The notes under the pieces are model-generated. The model had not been told where the DNA came from. It did not search any database and was given only the letters and a program-made list of their open reading frames with translations. Below are positions 48,952-57,737 of a stretch of DNA of 64,000 nt, piece by piece. Numbering within the stretch: the stretch's first letter is position 1; each line of letters starts with the position of its first letter. This stretch comes from Hymenobacter rubidus (GTDB lineage: Bacteria; Bacteroidota; Bacteroidia; Cytophagales; Hymenobacteraceae), in the NCBI RefSeq assembly GCF_016734815.1, contig NZ_JAERQF010000003.1, forward strand, positions 186,001 through 250,000, read 5' to 3'. Position numbers and translations under genes: made by a program.

Positions 48952-49963
48952 GCAGCGCCAGCACCGCTTCCTTGAAATTGAATTGCGGGAAATAAGCCTG
49001 AATGGCCGGGTCAATCTGGTATTTCTCGTCGAGAAACTCCGGCTGGTTTTCGTTGGCCAGGTTCCAGGTGCCTACGTAATGCACCTTGCCACTCTCCACC
49101 GTGAACTGGTAGCGGGTCTGGCGCAGTGGGGCGTTTGGCGACGGGGCAACGGGCTTGCGCAGGTTCTCAAAATATAAGCGGTAAGGACCCCAAATTTTAT
49201 CGGGGTACACGTAGAGGTGCAGCGCGTAGCGGCCCGCGGGCAAGGCATAAAAAAAGCCGTTTTCACGCCGCGATTTCATGGCGGGCTTCACGCTGAAGCT
49301 GACCGATTTGTGGGTGGTCAGGTTCACGAGCCGCACATACTCGGCCACGCCCAGGCTGCTGGTGCCGCCGAGCCGCTGCAGGCAGGTGCCGTATATCATG
49401 CCTTTGCCCTTGGGCGCCGGCCACCGCTTGCTTTCCCAACTCGATAGGGGAAAGGCTACTTGGTGGTCGTAACGGCCCGTATCGAGCGAGTCGCCTAAGG
49501 TTTTGACTGCCTGCTTCTCGTTGATGTTGAACGAGATGGGCACGGTGAACGATACCGTGACGGGCCGGCCGTTCTGGGTGCCGGGCTCCCACTGAATGGC
49601 GTCGAGGCGGTGGGCATTGCGCAGCACTTCGGCGTCCACGTCGTCCCGCAGGCCCTTCACCAGCTTGATGTCCTGGGTGCGGCCTTGGGCATTGACGGCA
49701 AACGAGAAAAACACCCGGCCCGAAACGCCATCGCGCAAGGCCTTGGCCGGAAAATGCACGTCGGCGTTTACAAAACGACGGAACCGCTGATTGGACGGCA
49801 CGGTGCTGTCGCCGGGGGCCAGCACCGGAAAAACCGGCATTTTTTCGATGTACGTGTACTGCTGCGGCCGGGCAGAATCGGCGGGGCTGGGAGTTTGAGC
49901 GAAAGCGCCAGCGCTGGACAATACCAGCAGAATTTCAGGCAATGCGCGACGAATAAGGCACAT
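48944..49963 (-). CDS. Exported TonB C-terminal-domain protein
   Basis: 339 aa with a cleavable signal peptide (cut near AFA-QT, residue 23) in place of the usual TonB membrane anchor. Residues about 55-155 are a TonB C-terminal domain (VHFPAKALRDGVSGRVFFSF, VNAQGRTQDIKLVKGL, VTVSFTVPISFNI). The last 180 residues form a beta-rich region of unknown type. As there is no inner-membrane helix, it probably does not transduce energy itself but works as a periplasmic protein. Convergent with the RhuM-Fic gene. Confidence 0.85.
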   Translation of the reverse strand: MCLIRRALPEILLVLSSAGAFAQTPSPADSARPQQYTYIEKMPVFPVLAPGDSTVPSNQRFRRFVNADVHFPAKALRDGVSGRVFFSFAVNAQGRTQDIKLVKGLRDDVDAEVLRNAHRLDAIQWEPGTQNGRPVTVSFTVPISFNINEKQAVKTLGDSLDTGRYDHQVAFPLSSWESKRWPAPKGKGMIYGTCLQRLGGTSSLGVAEYVRLVNLTTHKSVSFSVKPAMKSRRENGFFYALPAGRYALHLYVYPDKIWGPYRLYFENLRKPVAPSPNAPLRQTRYQFTVESGKVHYVGTWNLANENQPEFLDEKYQIDPAIQAYFPQFNFKEAVLALPQ

Positions 49964-50003
49964 ACGGCGGCTTACGGGTGCTGAACGGGTTAAAGAAAAG
50001 GCG

Positions 50004-50939
50004 TTAATCCTGCACCTCCTCCAGCGGTACTTCGGACACCGGCGTTGCTTTGGGTTTCTGGCTCACCAGCCACACGCCCAGGAAAATGAGGGCCGCCTGC
50101 CCGGCCTTGCCCCAGGTGAGGTGGTCTTTGCCCAGGCTCACGGCAATGAGCACGGCCAGCACCGGCTGCAAATAAATGTACACGCCCAGCAGGGCCGGCG
50201 AGGCGTATTTAAGGGCCCAGTTATTCAGCAGGTAGGAGAGGATGGTGAGGAAGAAAATCATGAAACCGACCTCGGCCCAGATGTAGGGCGGAAAGCTGGC
50301 ATAGTTGGCCGTCAGGGCCTCGCGCCAGCCGAAGGGAATGGCAATGAACCCGCCCACCAGAAACACCCGCCCCAGCACCGTGAACGGATGATACTTGCGC
50401 ATAAGCGGCGTGACAATGACCAGGTAAATACCAAACACCGTGGCGTTAAGCAAAATGAATACATTGCCCAGTGTGCCCTGCGGATACACCGCCGCCGTTT
50501 GGGCGTTGCGGCCCAGGATGAGGGAGGCCGCGCCCACCGCGCCCACCGCAATGCCCAGCGCGCGGGGCAGCGTAATACGCTCGCTGAGCAACACGGCCGA
50601 CGCAATGACAACCACAATGGGTGCCACCGTTTGCAGCAGCGAGGCGCTGATGGGGGCGGTCAGGTTCAGGCCCGAAAAAAACAGCAGTTGGTTGAGCCCG
50701 ATGCCCAGCACGCCGCAGGCAATGGAGCGCAGATTGTCGGCCCGACCGATGATTTTGTCCTCGCGCGCCACGAAAAATTTGATTATCGCAAAGAACAGAA
50801 TGGCTCCGACAATGCGCAGCGTGACGATGCCGAAAGGGTGGAGGTAGTGCGGCATCACGTCTTTCGACAGGCTGTAATTGGCCGCGTAGATGATGGTGAC
50901 GACGAGCAAGGCCGCATGCACGCGGAGCTGATTGGACAT
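50004..50939 (-). CDS. EamA/DMT family transporter
   Basis: 311 aa from ATG 50939 (MSNQLRVHAALLVV). Ten hydrophobic helices in two similar halves (EamA repeats): first half NYSLSKDVMPHYLHPFGIVT, second half LLNATVFGIYLVIVTPLM. DMT carriers export amino acids or metabolites; substrate unknown. The start codon is one base from the palindrome at 50941-51026, and rarA diverges on its other side. Confidence 0.92.
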   Translation of the reverse strand: MSNQLRVHAALLVVTIIYAANYSLSKDVMPHYLHPFGIVTLRIVGAILFFAIIKFFVAREDKIIGRADNLRSIACGVLGIGLNQLLFFSGLNLTAPISASLLQTVAPIVVVIASAVLLSERITLPRALGIAVGAVGAASLILGRNAQTAAVYPQGTLGNVFILLNATVFGIYLVIVTPLMRKYHPFTVLGRVFLVGGFIAIPFGWREALTANYASFPPYIWAEVGFMIFFLTILSYLLNNWALKYASPALLGVYIYLQPVLAVLIAVSLGKDHLTWGKAGQAALIFLGVWLVSQKPKATPVSEVPLEEVQD

Positions 50940-50940
50940 A

Positions 50941-51026
50941 GTAGCGCGAACTTTGTGGTTCGCGTCCCTGCGCCGTCTCAACTGTAGCAGACGGCGCGGG
51001 GACGCGAACTACAAAGTTCGCGCTAC
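50941..51026. repeat. Palindromic repeat, family A, copy 5
   Basis: Left arm GTAGCGCGAACTTTGTGGTT (from 50941) and right arm ending GTTCGCGCTAC (51026), plus inner CGCCGTCT/AGACGGCG pairing. It fills nearly all of the 97 bases between two divergent start codons, so the promoters must overlap it. Confidence 0.92.
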
Positions 51027-51036
51027 TTCGCTCCTT

Positions 51037-52365
51037 ATGGCTTCTTTATTTCCCGACGACGAACCCGCCGCTTTCGCCCCGGCGCCCGCGCCCGGCGCCG
51101 ACGCGCCCCTGGCCGAGCGCCAGCGCCCCCGCCGCCTGGCCGACTACGCCGGCCAGCAGCACCTGGTGGGCGAAACCGGCGTACTGCGCCGCTACCTTAC
51201 TTCCGGCCGCCTGCCCAGCCTCATTTTGTGGGGCCCACCCGGCGTGGGCAAAACCACCCTGGCCCACTTGCTGGCCTCCGAGCTCAAGCAGCCTTTTGTG
51301 GCCCTCAGCGCCATCAACGCGGGGGTGAAGGATGTGCGCGAGGTGATTGAGCGGGCCCGGCGGCAGCGCGGCACGGTGCTGTTTATCGATGAAATTCACC
51401 GCTTTAGCAAAGCGCAGCAGGACGCGCTATTGGGCGCGGTAGAGCACGGCACCATCACGCTGGTGGGGGCCACCACCGAAAACCCGTCCTTTGAAGTGAT
51501 TCCGGCCTTGCTCTCGCGCTGCCAGGTGTACGTGCTGGAGCCGCTGAGCGCAGAAACCCTGCGCAGCCTCGTGACCAAGGCCTTGGCCGAAGACGAGGCG
51601 CTGAAGCAGAAAAAAGTCAACCTCAAGGAAGACCACGCCCTGCTGGCCCTGAGCGGCGGCGACGCCCGCAAGCTGCTCAACCTGCTGGAAATTGTGGTGC
51701 AAAGCACGCCGCCCGACAAAAAAGGCACTGTCCAAATCACCGATGCCGTGGTGCAGGAAGTGGCCCAGCGCCCGCTGGCCAAGTACGACAAAGGCGGCGA
51801 AATGCACTACGACGTGATTTCGGCCTTCATCAAAAGCATGCGGGGCTCCGACCCCAACGCCGCGCTCTACTACCTGGCCGTGATGCTCGAAGGCGGCGAG
51901 GACGTGAAGTTCATTGCCCGCCGCATGCTCATTCTCGCCGCCGAAGACATCGGCAACGCCAACCCCAATGCCCTGATGCTGGCCACCAGTTGCTTCCAGG
52001 CCTGCACCGTCATCGGCCTGCCCGAGTCGGATTTAATTCTGGCTCAAACTGTTATTTACCTGGCCACTTCGCCCAAAAGCAATGCTGCCTACCTGGCCAT
52101 TCGGGCGGCGCAGGCCGAGGTGAAGGCCAACGGCGTGTACCCCGTGCCGGTGCCCCTGCGCAACGCCCCCACGCGCCTGATGAAGCAGCTTGGCTACGGC
52201 AAAGAATACGCTTACTCGCACAACGGCGAGGGCAATTTTGAGGAGCAGGAATTTCTGCCCGATGCCTTGAGCGGCACCCGTTTCTACGCACCCGGCCAGA
52301 ACGCCAGCGAGGCCAAAATTCAGGAACGCCTGCGTGGTTGGTGGGGCGAGAAGTACGGGTATTGA
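51037..52365 (+). CDS. rarA: Replication-associated recombination protein A (AAA+ ATPase)
   Basis: 442 aa from ATG 51037 (MASLFPDDEP). AAA+ core: RPRRLADYAGQQHLVGE, Walker A ILWGPPGVGKTTLAH, Walker B VLFIDEIHRF, sensor VGATTENPSFE and arginine-finger region LLSRCQVY. The RarA C-terminal part has SAFIKSMRGSDPNAALYYLA and LILAAEDIGNANPNAL. RarA (MgsA/WRNIP1 family) acts at stalled replication forks. The frame open to 50932 translates repeat DNA and is cut back. Confidence 0.97.
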   Translation: MASLFPDDEPAAFAPAPAPGADAPLAERQRPRRLADYAGQQHLVGETGVLRRYLTSGRLPSLILWGPPGVGKTTLAHLLASELKQPFVALSAINAGVKDVREVIERARRQRGTVLFIDEIHRFSKAQQDALLGAVEHGTITLVGATTENPSFEVIPALLSRCQVYVLEPLSAETLRSLVTKALAEDEALKQKKVNLKEDHALLALSGGDARKLLNLLEIVVQSTPPDKKGTVQITDAVVQEVAQRPLAKYDKGGEMHYDVISAFIKSMRGSDPNAALYYLAVMLEGGEDVKFIARRMLILAAEDIGNANPNALMLATSCFQACTVIGLPESDLILAQTVIYLATSPKSNAAYLAIRAAQAEVKANGVYPVPVPLRNAPTRLMKQLGYGKEYAYSHNGEGNFEEQEFLPDALSGTRFYAPGQNASEAKIQERLRGWWGEKYGY

Positions 52366-52407
52366 GCGCCGCGTGCCAGCATTCTTCTGCGGAATAGCCG
52401 TCAATAA

Positions 52408-52437
52408 TTGCAGCGCTGGTGTTCCCGGTTACCTTTG
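52408..52437 (+). promoter_or_regulatory. Promoter of the outer-membrane barrel gene
   Basis: TTG (52408-52410), 19 bases, TACCTTTG (52430-52437): a very good match to the Bacteroidota promoter. Expected start near 52442, leader about 30 bases. Confidence 0.8.
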
Positions 52438-52471
52438 TTTGCTACCGGGCTCAGGTACTTTACTAGCGGTT

Positions 52472-53149
52472 ATGCGGACCTTTTTTTGGTTGATGGTCTT
52501 TTGGTTGGGGGCTGCCCTTGTGACTCCCGCTCAGCACCTGGGCATTTCGCTGGGGGCCCAAGGCGGGCTGACTACCTACGGACTAGCCGGAAAAATTACC
52601 CGCAATACGTACGGCAAACTCGGTTTTTGTGGTGGGCCGGTGGTGCGCTGGCAGCCGCTGCCGTGGCTGGCCGTGCAGCCTGAGCTGCTGCTGACGCAAC
52701 AAGGTGCCGGATACGAGGCGGGCGCCAGCGGCAAAGGGCCTTCACCGAATGCCCAGCAAGGCACCATTGCCCTGACTTACCTGAACGTGCCAGTGCTGGC
52801 CAAGTTCTACCTTGCCAAACCGTTTCACCTGCTGGCCGGGCCGCAGCTGGGCTTCCTGCTGAAAGGCCACGAGGTGGGACCACCGGGCTATTACCTGGAT
52901 GCCAACAACCAGCTGCGCGGCGTGTTTAACGGCGACGACGACGTGACGGCGCATTACGGCCACGATTTTTCCGTGGTTGTGGGGGGCGGGGCCGACCTGC
53001 CCAACGGCCTCACGTTCAGCCTTCGGCTTGCTTACGGGCTGCGCGACGTGAACCGCGACGACTGGGAGCGGGAACTGGGCAGCACGGGCATCTACAACCG
53101 CGGCATTTCCCTGGTAGCCGGTTATTTTTTGAAACACCCCAAAGCTTGA
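52472..53149 (+). CDS. PorT-like outer-membrane beta-barrel protein
   Basis: 225 aa from ATG 52472 (MRTFFWLMVFWLGAAL) with a signal peptide. Repeated amphipathic strands with aromatic ends (LGISLGAQGGLTTYGL, WLAVQPELLLTQQGAGYE, LNVPVLAKFYLAKPFHLLAG) and a C-terminal SLVAGYFLKHPKA fit the PorT/OmpA-like small barrel family (outer_membrane beta-barrel). Function unknown. Directly followed by sppA after 25 bp. Confidence 0.85.
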   Translation: MRTFFWLMVFWLGAALVTPAQHLGISLGAQGGLTTYGLAGKITRNTYGKLGFCGGPVVRWQPLPWLAVQPELLLTQQGAGYEAGASGKGPSPNAQQGTIALTYLNVPVLAKFYLAKPFHLLAGPQLGFLLKGHEVGPPGYYLDANNQLRGVFNGDDDVTAHYGHDFSVVVGGGADLPNGLTFSLRLAYGLRDVNRDDWERELGSTGIYNRGISLVAGYFLKHPKA

Positions 53150-53174
53150 TATTGCGACTTTCCCTTTTTAATCT

Positions 53175-54950
53175 ATGCGTCAATTCTTAAAATTTGTGCT
53201 GGCTACCGTGGTCGGCCTGTTTGTGTTCGGCCTGCTGGGCTTTCTGGTGATGGTGGGCCTTGTGGCCGGCGCGAAAAGCGCCGGCGACCACAAGGAAACC
53301 GCCGCCAACTCGGTGCTGGAGCTCAAGCTCAACGAGCCGCTCACCGAGCGCGGGCGCGACAGCAAATTCGGCAGCTTCGGCGGGGGCGGCAATTCGCTGG
53401 GGTTGGTCAACCTAAAGGCGGCCATTCGGCGCGCCAAAACCGATGGCGACATCAAAGGCATTTTGCTCAATCTGGGCATTGTGCAGGGCGGCATGGCCAC
53501 CATGGAAGAAGTGCGCGATGCCCTGCTCGACTTCAAGAAGAGCGGCAAGTTTGTGGTGGCCTACCACGAAATCGCCTCCGAAAAAAGCTTCTACCTCTCG
53601 TCGGTGGCCAATGAAATCTACCTCAACCCCCAGGGCACGCTCGAATTCAACGGCTTGAGCGCGGAGGTGATGTTCTACAAGCGCCTCTTCGCCAAGGCCG
53701 GCATCGAGCCCTACATTTTCCGGGTAGGCTCGTTCAAGAGCGCCGTGGAGCCATTTTTCCGGGAGAACTTCTCCGATTCGGCCCGTTTCCAAACGGTATC
53801 GTTTCTCAATTCCATCAACGGCTACATGATAGGCCGGGTCGCGGAATCGCGCCACATTTCGCCGGCCCGCCTCAAAGTCATTTCGGACTCCATGCTGGTG
53901 CACAACGCCCCCGATGCCCTGCGCCTGAACCTGGTGACCAAGCTTGGCTACTTTGACGAGGTGCAGGACTACCTGCGCGAAAAGCTGGGCCTGGCCAAAG
54001 ACAAAAAGCCCAGCGTGGTGAGCCTGGGCGACTACCTCGACAGCGACGATGCCGACGAGAAGGAGGGCAACACCAGCGGCAACCGCATTGCCGTGATATA
54101 CGCGGAGGGCGACATCGTGACCGGCAAGGGCTCCGACGACAACATCGGCAGCACCAAGTTTGCCGAAGCCATCCGCAAGGCCCGGCTCGATGACAAGGTG
54201 AAGGCCGTGGTGCTGCGCGTGAACTCGCCCGGCGGCTCGTCGCTGGCCTCCGACATCATCTACCGCGAGGTGCTGCTGACCCGGAAAGTGAAGCCGATAA
54301 TCGCCAGCATGAGCGACGTGGCAGCCTCGGGCGGCTACTACATCAGCATGGCCTGCGACACCATTGTGGCCCATCCGAATACCATCACGGGGTCCATTGG
54401 CGTATTTGGCGTGCTGCCGAACGTGCAGCCGCTGCTGGCCGACAAGCTCGGCATCACCGTCGACCGCGTGACTACCGGCAAGTTTTCCGACCTGCCCACC
54501 ATCACCCGCCCGCTGTCGGATTTTGAAAAGCGCACCTTGCAGGAGGAAGTGAACCGCATCTACGCCGACTTCACGAGCAAGGCCGCCGTGGGCCGCCACA
54601 TGCCGGTAGAGCGCCTGCGCCGCCTGGCCTCAGGCCGCGTCTGGAGCGGCATCGAAGCCAAAAACAACGGCCTTGTCGACGTGTTAGGGGACTACGAGGA
54701 CGCCCTGAAAATCGCGGCCGCCCGCGCCCACCTCAAGGCCGACGACTACCGCGTGCAGCGCCTGCCGCGCCAGAAGTCACCCTTCGAAAACATCCTGAAT
54801 TTTTTCGGTGACGACGACGATGACACGGCCAAAGCCAAGGCCATCAAAGCCGAGCTCGGCCCGCTCTACCCCGCCTACGCCCAGTACCAGCAGCTGATGC
54901 AGATGCGCGGCGTGCAGGCCAAACTGCCCTACACCTTGGATATTCAGTAG
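53175..54950 (+). CDS. sppA: Signal peptide peptidase SppA, 67K long form
   Basis: 591 aa, the tandem-domain long form. An N-terminal membrane helix (about 7-30) is followed by two S49 domains. The N-domain lysine is in YIFRVGSFKSAVEPFF (near residue 190) and the C-domain nucleophile serine in SMSDVAASGGYYISMA (near residue 390). These form the Ser/Lys dyad that degrades cleaved signal peptides. A Gly/Asp-rich stretch (DDDDDTAKAKA) near the C-terminus is unusual. Confidence 0.95.
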   Translation: MRQFLKFVLATVVGLFVFGLLGFLVMVGLVAGAKSAGDHKETAANSVLELKLNEPLTERGRDSKFGSFGGGGNSLGLVNLKAAIRRAKTDGDIKGILLNLGIVQGGMATMEEVRDALLDFKKSGKFVVAYHEIASEKSFYLSSVANEIYLNPQGTLEFNGLSAEVMFYKRLFAKAGIEPYIFRVGSFKSAVEPFFRENFSDSARFQTVSFLNSINGYMIGRVAESRHISPARLKVISDSMLVHNAPDALRLNLVTKLGYFDEVQDYLREKLGLAKDKKPSVVSLGDYLDSDDADEKEGNTSGNRIAVIYAEGDIVTGKGSDDNIGSTKFAEAIRKARLDDKVKAVVLRVNSPGGSSLASDIIYREVLLTRKVKPIIASMSDVAASGGYYISMACDTIVAHPNTITGSIGVFGVLPNVQPLLADKLGITVDRVTTGKFSDLPTITRPLSDFEKRTLQEEVNRIYADFTSKAAVGRHMPVERLRRLASGRVWSGIEAKNNGLVDVLGDYEDALKIAAARAHLKADDYRVQRLPRQKSPFENILNFFGDDDDDTAKAKAIKAELGPLYPAYAQYQQLMQMRGVQAKLPYTLDIQ

Positions 54951-54961
54951 GCAAGGCATTG

Positions 54962-55005
54962 CACACCGAAGGCCCACGTCAATACTGATGTGAGCCTTTG
55001 GTGTG
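54962..55005. terminator. Stem-loop between sppA and the convergent lipoprotein gene
   Basis: CACACCGAAGGCCCAC (54962-54977) pairs imperfectly with GTGAGCCTTTGGTGTG (54990-55005). No strong T-run; function as terminator is likely but weaker. Confidence 0.6.
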
Positions 55006-55041
55006 ATTTAGCTGGTTTGGTGCTGCCTTACGTCACAGCCG

Positions 55042-55500
55042 TTATTTAACCCTTTTTCCGTAGAAGGTCCACACTGAGCCGAAGAAGTGGGCGCTGTTGT
55101 CGTTGACATAATATAGGCTGTCCGAATAGGCGTCCAGTTGCAGTCCTTGGTAGCTGGTCGACCCTCCATAGGTTGCGAACCCGGCATTGTTCGCAAACTT
55201 TTTGGATTTGCCCGAGTAACCCAGCGTCGACATATTGCTCCTGAAATCCAGGGAAACTGCGCCGGTCTGGACGGTGTTTGTATCAACCCGGCTTACCTGA
55301 ATGATTGTATCCCGAAGGCGGGTAGTAACATCAGCCGTGCCCGTTTGCCAGTTCGTGCGATATGCCCGGCAGGTATAGGAACCGACGACTTTGTTGACGG
55401 CCGTTTCGGCGGGGGAAAGCTTTGGGCCGGGGCTTTCGTTGTGTTTAGAACAGGCGCCGAGAAAAGACATTCCGCCCAATAGCAGCAGTCGGTAGCTCAT
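55042..55500 (-). CDS. Small lipoprotein of unknown function
   Basis: 152 aa with a type II signal peptide and lipobox FLGAC (Cys near residue 17). A short linker leads to a beta-rich domain (VGSYTCRAYRTNWQTG; YQGLQLDAYSDSLYYVND), perhaps a lipocalin-like barrel. Family not recognised. The coding region is more A/T-rich than the neighbours. Confidence 0.75.
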   Translation of the reverse strand: MSYRLLLLGGMSFLGACSKHNESPGPKLSPAETAVNKVVGSYTCRAYRTNWQTGTADVTTRLRDTIIQVSRVDTNTVQTGAVSLDFRSNMSTLGYSGKSKKFANNAGFATYGGSTSYQGLQLDAYSDSLYYVNDNSAHFFGSVWTFYGKRVK

Positions 55501-55597
55501 GGCATGGTGGTAAAGTAGTGGAAGGATAAACCAAATATAGACGTAACAATAGCAACTTTGTTTTTCATTGAAGCTGTTTCGGAAGGGGCCCGCTTGC

Positions 55598-55693
55598 CGG
55601 TCCGACGCCGTAGGCGTCCGACCGGTCGTCGGTCAACGGTCGTTGGCGCCTCGTTCGGGCGGCAACCGGTCGGACGCCTACGCCGTCGGACCG
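55598..55693. repeat. Palindromic repeat, family D (CGGTCCGACGCC type)
   Basis: 29-bp arms 55598-55626 and 55665-55693 are inverted copies with one mismatch. The middle has smaller repeats (GGTCGTCGGTCAACGGTCGT). It lies 42 bases before the phosphorylase start and is the only copy seen. Confidence 0.88.
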
Positions 55694-55735
55694 AGCGGAA
55701 CCGACCTCCTAAACAACTTCACTAGCATTTTCCTC

Positions 55736-56557
55736 ATGCAGCACCTCCGCGAAGCCGCCGCCTACATCCAAACCAACTCCCAGGGGTTTCAACCCGAAAC
55801 GGGCATCATTCTCGGCACCGGGCTGGGGGCACTGGCCCGGGAAGTAGACGTCGAGCACGAAATCAACTACGCCGACATCCCGCACTTTCCGCTCAGCACC
55901 GTGGAAAGCCACGCCGGGCGCCTGCTGCTGGGCCGCATGGGTGGCAAAAGAGTGGCCGTGCTGCAGGGGCGCTTCCACTACTACGAGGGCTACACCATGC
56001 AGCAGGTGGCCATGCCGGTTCGCGTGCTCAAACTACTGGGAATCAGTCGGCTGTTGGTGAGCAACGCGGCCGGCGGCCTGAACCCCGACTTCAACATTGC
56101 CGACCTGATGCTGATTGACGACCACATCAACCTGCAGCCCGGCAACCCGCTCATTGGCCCGAACCTGGACCAGCTGGGCCCGCGCTTCCCCGACATGTTT
56201 GCGCCCTACGATGCCGACCTGCTCGGCCGGGCCGAGACGGCGGCCCAGGCGCTGGGCCAGGCCAGCACCACCCGGCGCGGCGTGTACGCCAGCGTGCCCG
56301 GCCCCATGCTCGAAACCCCCGCCGAATACCGCTACCTGCGCACCATCGGGGCCGATGCCGTGGGCATGAGCACGGTGCCCGAAGTCATTGCCGCGCGGCA
56401 CCTGAATCTGCCGGTGCTGGCCGTGTCGGTTATCACCGATTTGTGCGCGCCGGGCCACCTCAAGCCGGTGGTGCTGGCCGATATTTTCGCCGCCGCCGGT
56501 GCCGCCGAGCCCCGGCTCACTGCCCTGATAAAAGCGGTAGTAGCAGGGCTGAATTAG
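55736..56557 (+). CDS. Purine nucleoside phosphorylase
   Basis: 273 aa from ATG 55736 (MQHLREAAAYIQTNS). PNP (trimeric class I) motifs: IILGTGLGALA, VESHAGRLLLG, LQGRFHYYEGY, LLVSNAAGGLNPDF, GVYASVPGPMLETPAEYR and DAVGMSTVPEVIAA. It splits inosine/guanosine with phosphate to give base and ribose 1-phosphate for purine salvage. The upstream frame translates the family D repeat and is not used. Confidence 0.95.
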   Translation: MQHLREAAAYIQTNSQGFQPETGIILGTGLGALAREVDVEHEINYADIPHFPLSTVESHAGRLLLGRMGGKRVAVLQGRFHYYEGYTMQQVAMPVRVLKLLGISRLLVSNAAGGLNPDFNIADLMLIDDHINLQPGNPLIGPNLDQLGPRFPDMFAPYDADLLGRAETAAQALGQASTTRRGVYASVPGPMLETPAEYRYLRTIGADAVGMSTVPEVIAARHLNLPVLAVSVITDLCAPGHLKPVVLADIFAAAGAAEPRLTALIKAVVAGLN

Positions 56558-56635
56558 TTGCTCGTTGTCCGTTGTTAGTTGTCAGTTCGAACACCTTGCT
56601 GACAACGGACAACGGACAATGAACAACCAACAACT
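56556..56635. repeat. Imperfect palindrome, family C, copy 2
   Basis: Left GTTGTCCGTTGTTAGTTGTCAG (to 56585) and right CTGACAACGGACAACGGACA (from 56599) are inverted copies with several mismatches. It sits between the convergent phosphorylase and DUF4249 genes; the other copy is at 19562-19635. Confidence 0.8.
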
Positions 56636-56640
56636 GGAAT

Positions 56641-57492
56641 TCACCGCAGAATCTTCTGAGTGGTGGTGGCGCTCAGCACGGCGAAAATGCCAATGCCACC
56701 TTCCACGTTGCCGTACACGGCCGAGGGGTTGGCAAAGGGGTTGCCGTTGGCCTGGCGCGCGTCGCGCACCGACTGCCGGAAGCGGTAAAAAGCCCGCTCG
56801 ATGTGGTAGAGCGTCGCCGTCACCGTATCGCCGGGGTAAAAGCGGTAGCTGGTGCCCAGCGTGATGTTCTGCCCGTTGAGCAACCGGTCTTCTACCGACA
56901 TGTCCACTTCCGGGCTTTTGAGCAGCGCCCCTTTGGCGGGGTTGCCTTTGTGCAGCTGCAGCCGATAGCAGTCGTCCAAAGCGGGCGGGTCGCGGAAATT
57001 GGTGAGGAAGTAGGCCTTGCGCTCGGTGCCGGTTTTGTCGTTGAACTTGTAGTTGACCGAGTCGATGGTGATGGGCGCCAGCATGGTGGTGGTGGCCGTG
57101 GCGTGCCGGCCCTTGGTGTCCACCACGTCCAGCTTGAACACGTCGCCGGACTTTGCCACCAGCGGCGTGGTGCCGATGTGGGAATGAAATTTCACGCCCG
57201 AAGTGGTGTCAACCAGTGCCTTGTAGTTGGGGTTGAAGGGCAGCCGCACCTGGGTGCCGTTGGGCATGGTGAGGGTGACCGTCACATCGGTGGGCACCTG
57301 CGGCAGCACCGCGCTCAGGTACGGCACCGATGTGGTGACGGCCAGGCTGGGCACCTTGCCGGGCTCCAGGTAGCACTCCACCACCAAATCGGCATTGTAG
57401 GTAGGCAGCGGCACGTTGATGTCGTTTTGCAGCTTGCCGCAGCCGGCCAGGGCGAGCAGGACGAGCATGAAGGAGCGAGGAAGTCGTTGCAT
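56641..57492 (-). CDS. DUF4249 lipoprotein
   Basis: 283 aa with a type II signal peptide and lipobox LAGC (Cys near residue 18). N-terminal beta-sandwich YNADLVVECYLEPGKVPSLAV, then VTLTMPNGTQVRLP and a C-terminal half with VEDRLLNGQNITLG and the Arg-rich helix RFRQSVRDARQANG. DUF4249 proteins are coded next to TonB-dependent receptors, as here, and probably act as a surface partner (SusD-like in role, not in sequence). Confidence 0.9.
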   Translation of the reverse strand: MQRLPRSFMLVLLALAGCGKLQNDINVPLPTYNADLVVECYLEPGKVPSLAVTTSVPYLSAVLPQVPTDVTVTLTMPNGTQVRLPFNPNYKALVDTTSGVKFHSHIGTTPLVAKSGDVFKLDVVDTKGRHATATTTMLAPITIDSVNYKFNDKTGTERKAYFLTNFRDPPALDDCYRLQLHKGNPAKGALLKSPEVDMSVEDRLLNGQNITLGTSYRFYPGDTVTATLYHIERAFYRFRQSVRDARQANGNPFANPSAVYGNVEGGIGIFAVLSATTTQKILR

Positions 57493-57506
57493 AGGTGATG
57501 TAGTTG

Positions 57507-57706
57507 AACGTCATGCTGAGCTTGTCGAAGCATCTCTCCCGCGAGAGTAATCCAATCGACTGAATTAGGGCAGTTTTGGTATCAGGGTACATTCCGAAGC
57601 AACGGCAGTAGAAGCGCGAACGGTGTAGTTCGCGCTACTATACAACGACCCCGAAACTGCTCTAGTTGCGCGGTAGAGATGCTTCGGCGGCGCTCAGCAT
57701 GACGTT
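57507..57706. repeat. Nested repeat: family A hairpin inside a family B palindrome
   Basis: The outer arms start AACGTCATGCTGAGC (57507) and end GCTCAGCATGACGTT (57706), family B. Inside is AGCGCGAAC (57613-57621)...GTTCGCGCT (57628-57636), one arm of family A. Around it GGGCAGTTTTGG and CCCCGAAACTGC are also inverted. The composite fills the gap between the receptor and DUF4249 genes. Confidence 0.82.
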
Positions 57707-57737
57707 CCGCTTTTGCAGTACAATCAAAACAAAAGGC

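Noticed and set aside
53412..54599. Minus-strand open frame of 395 codons
   Set aside because: Antisense to sppA, which has full catalytic motifs.
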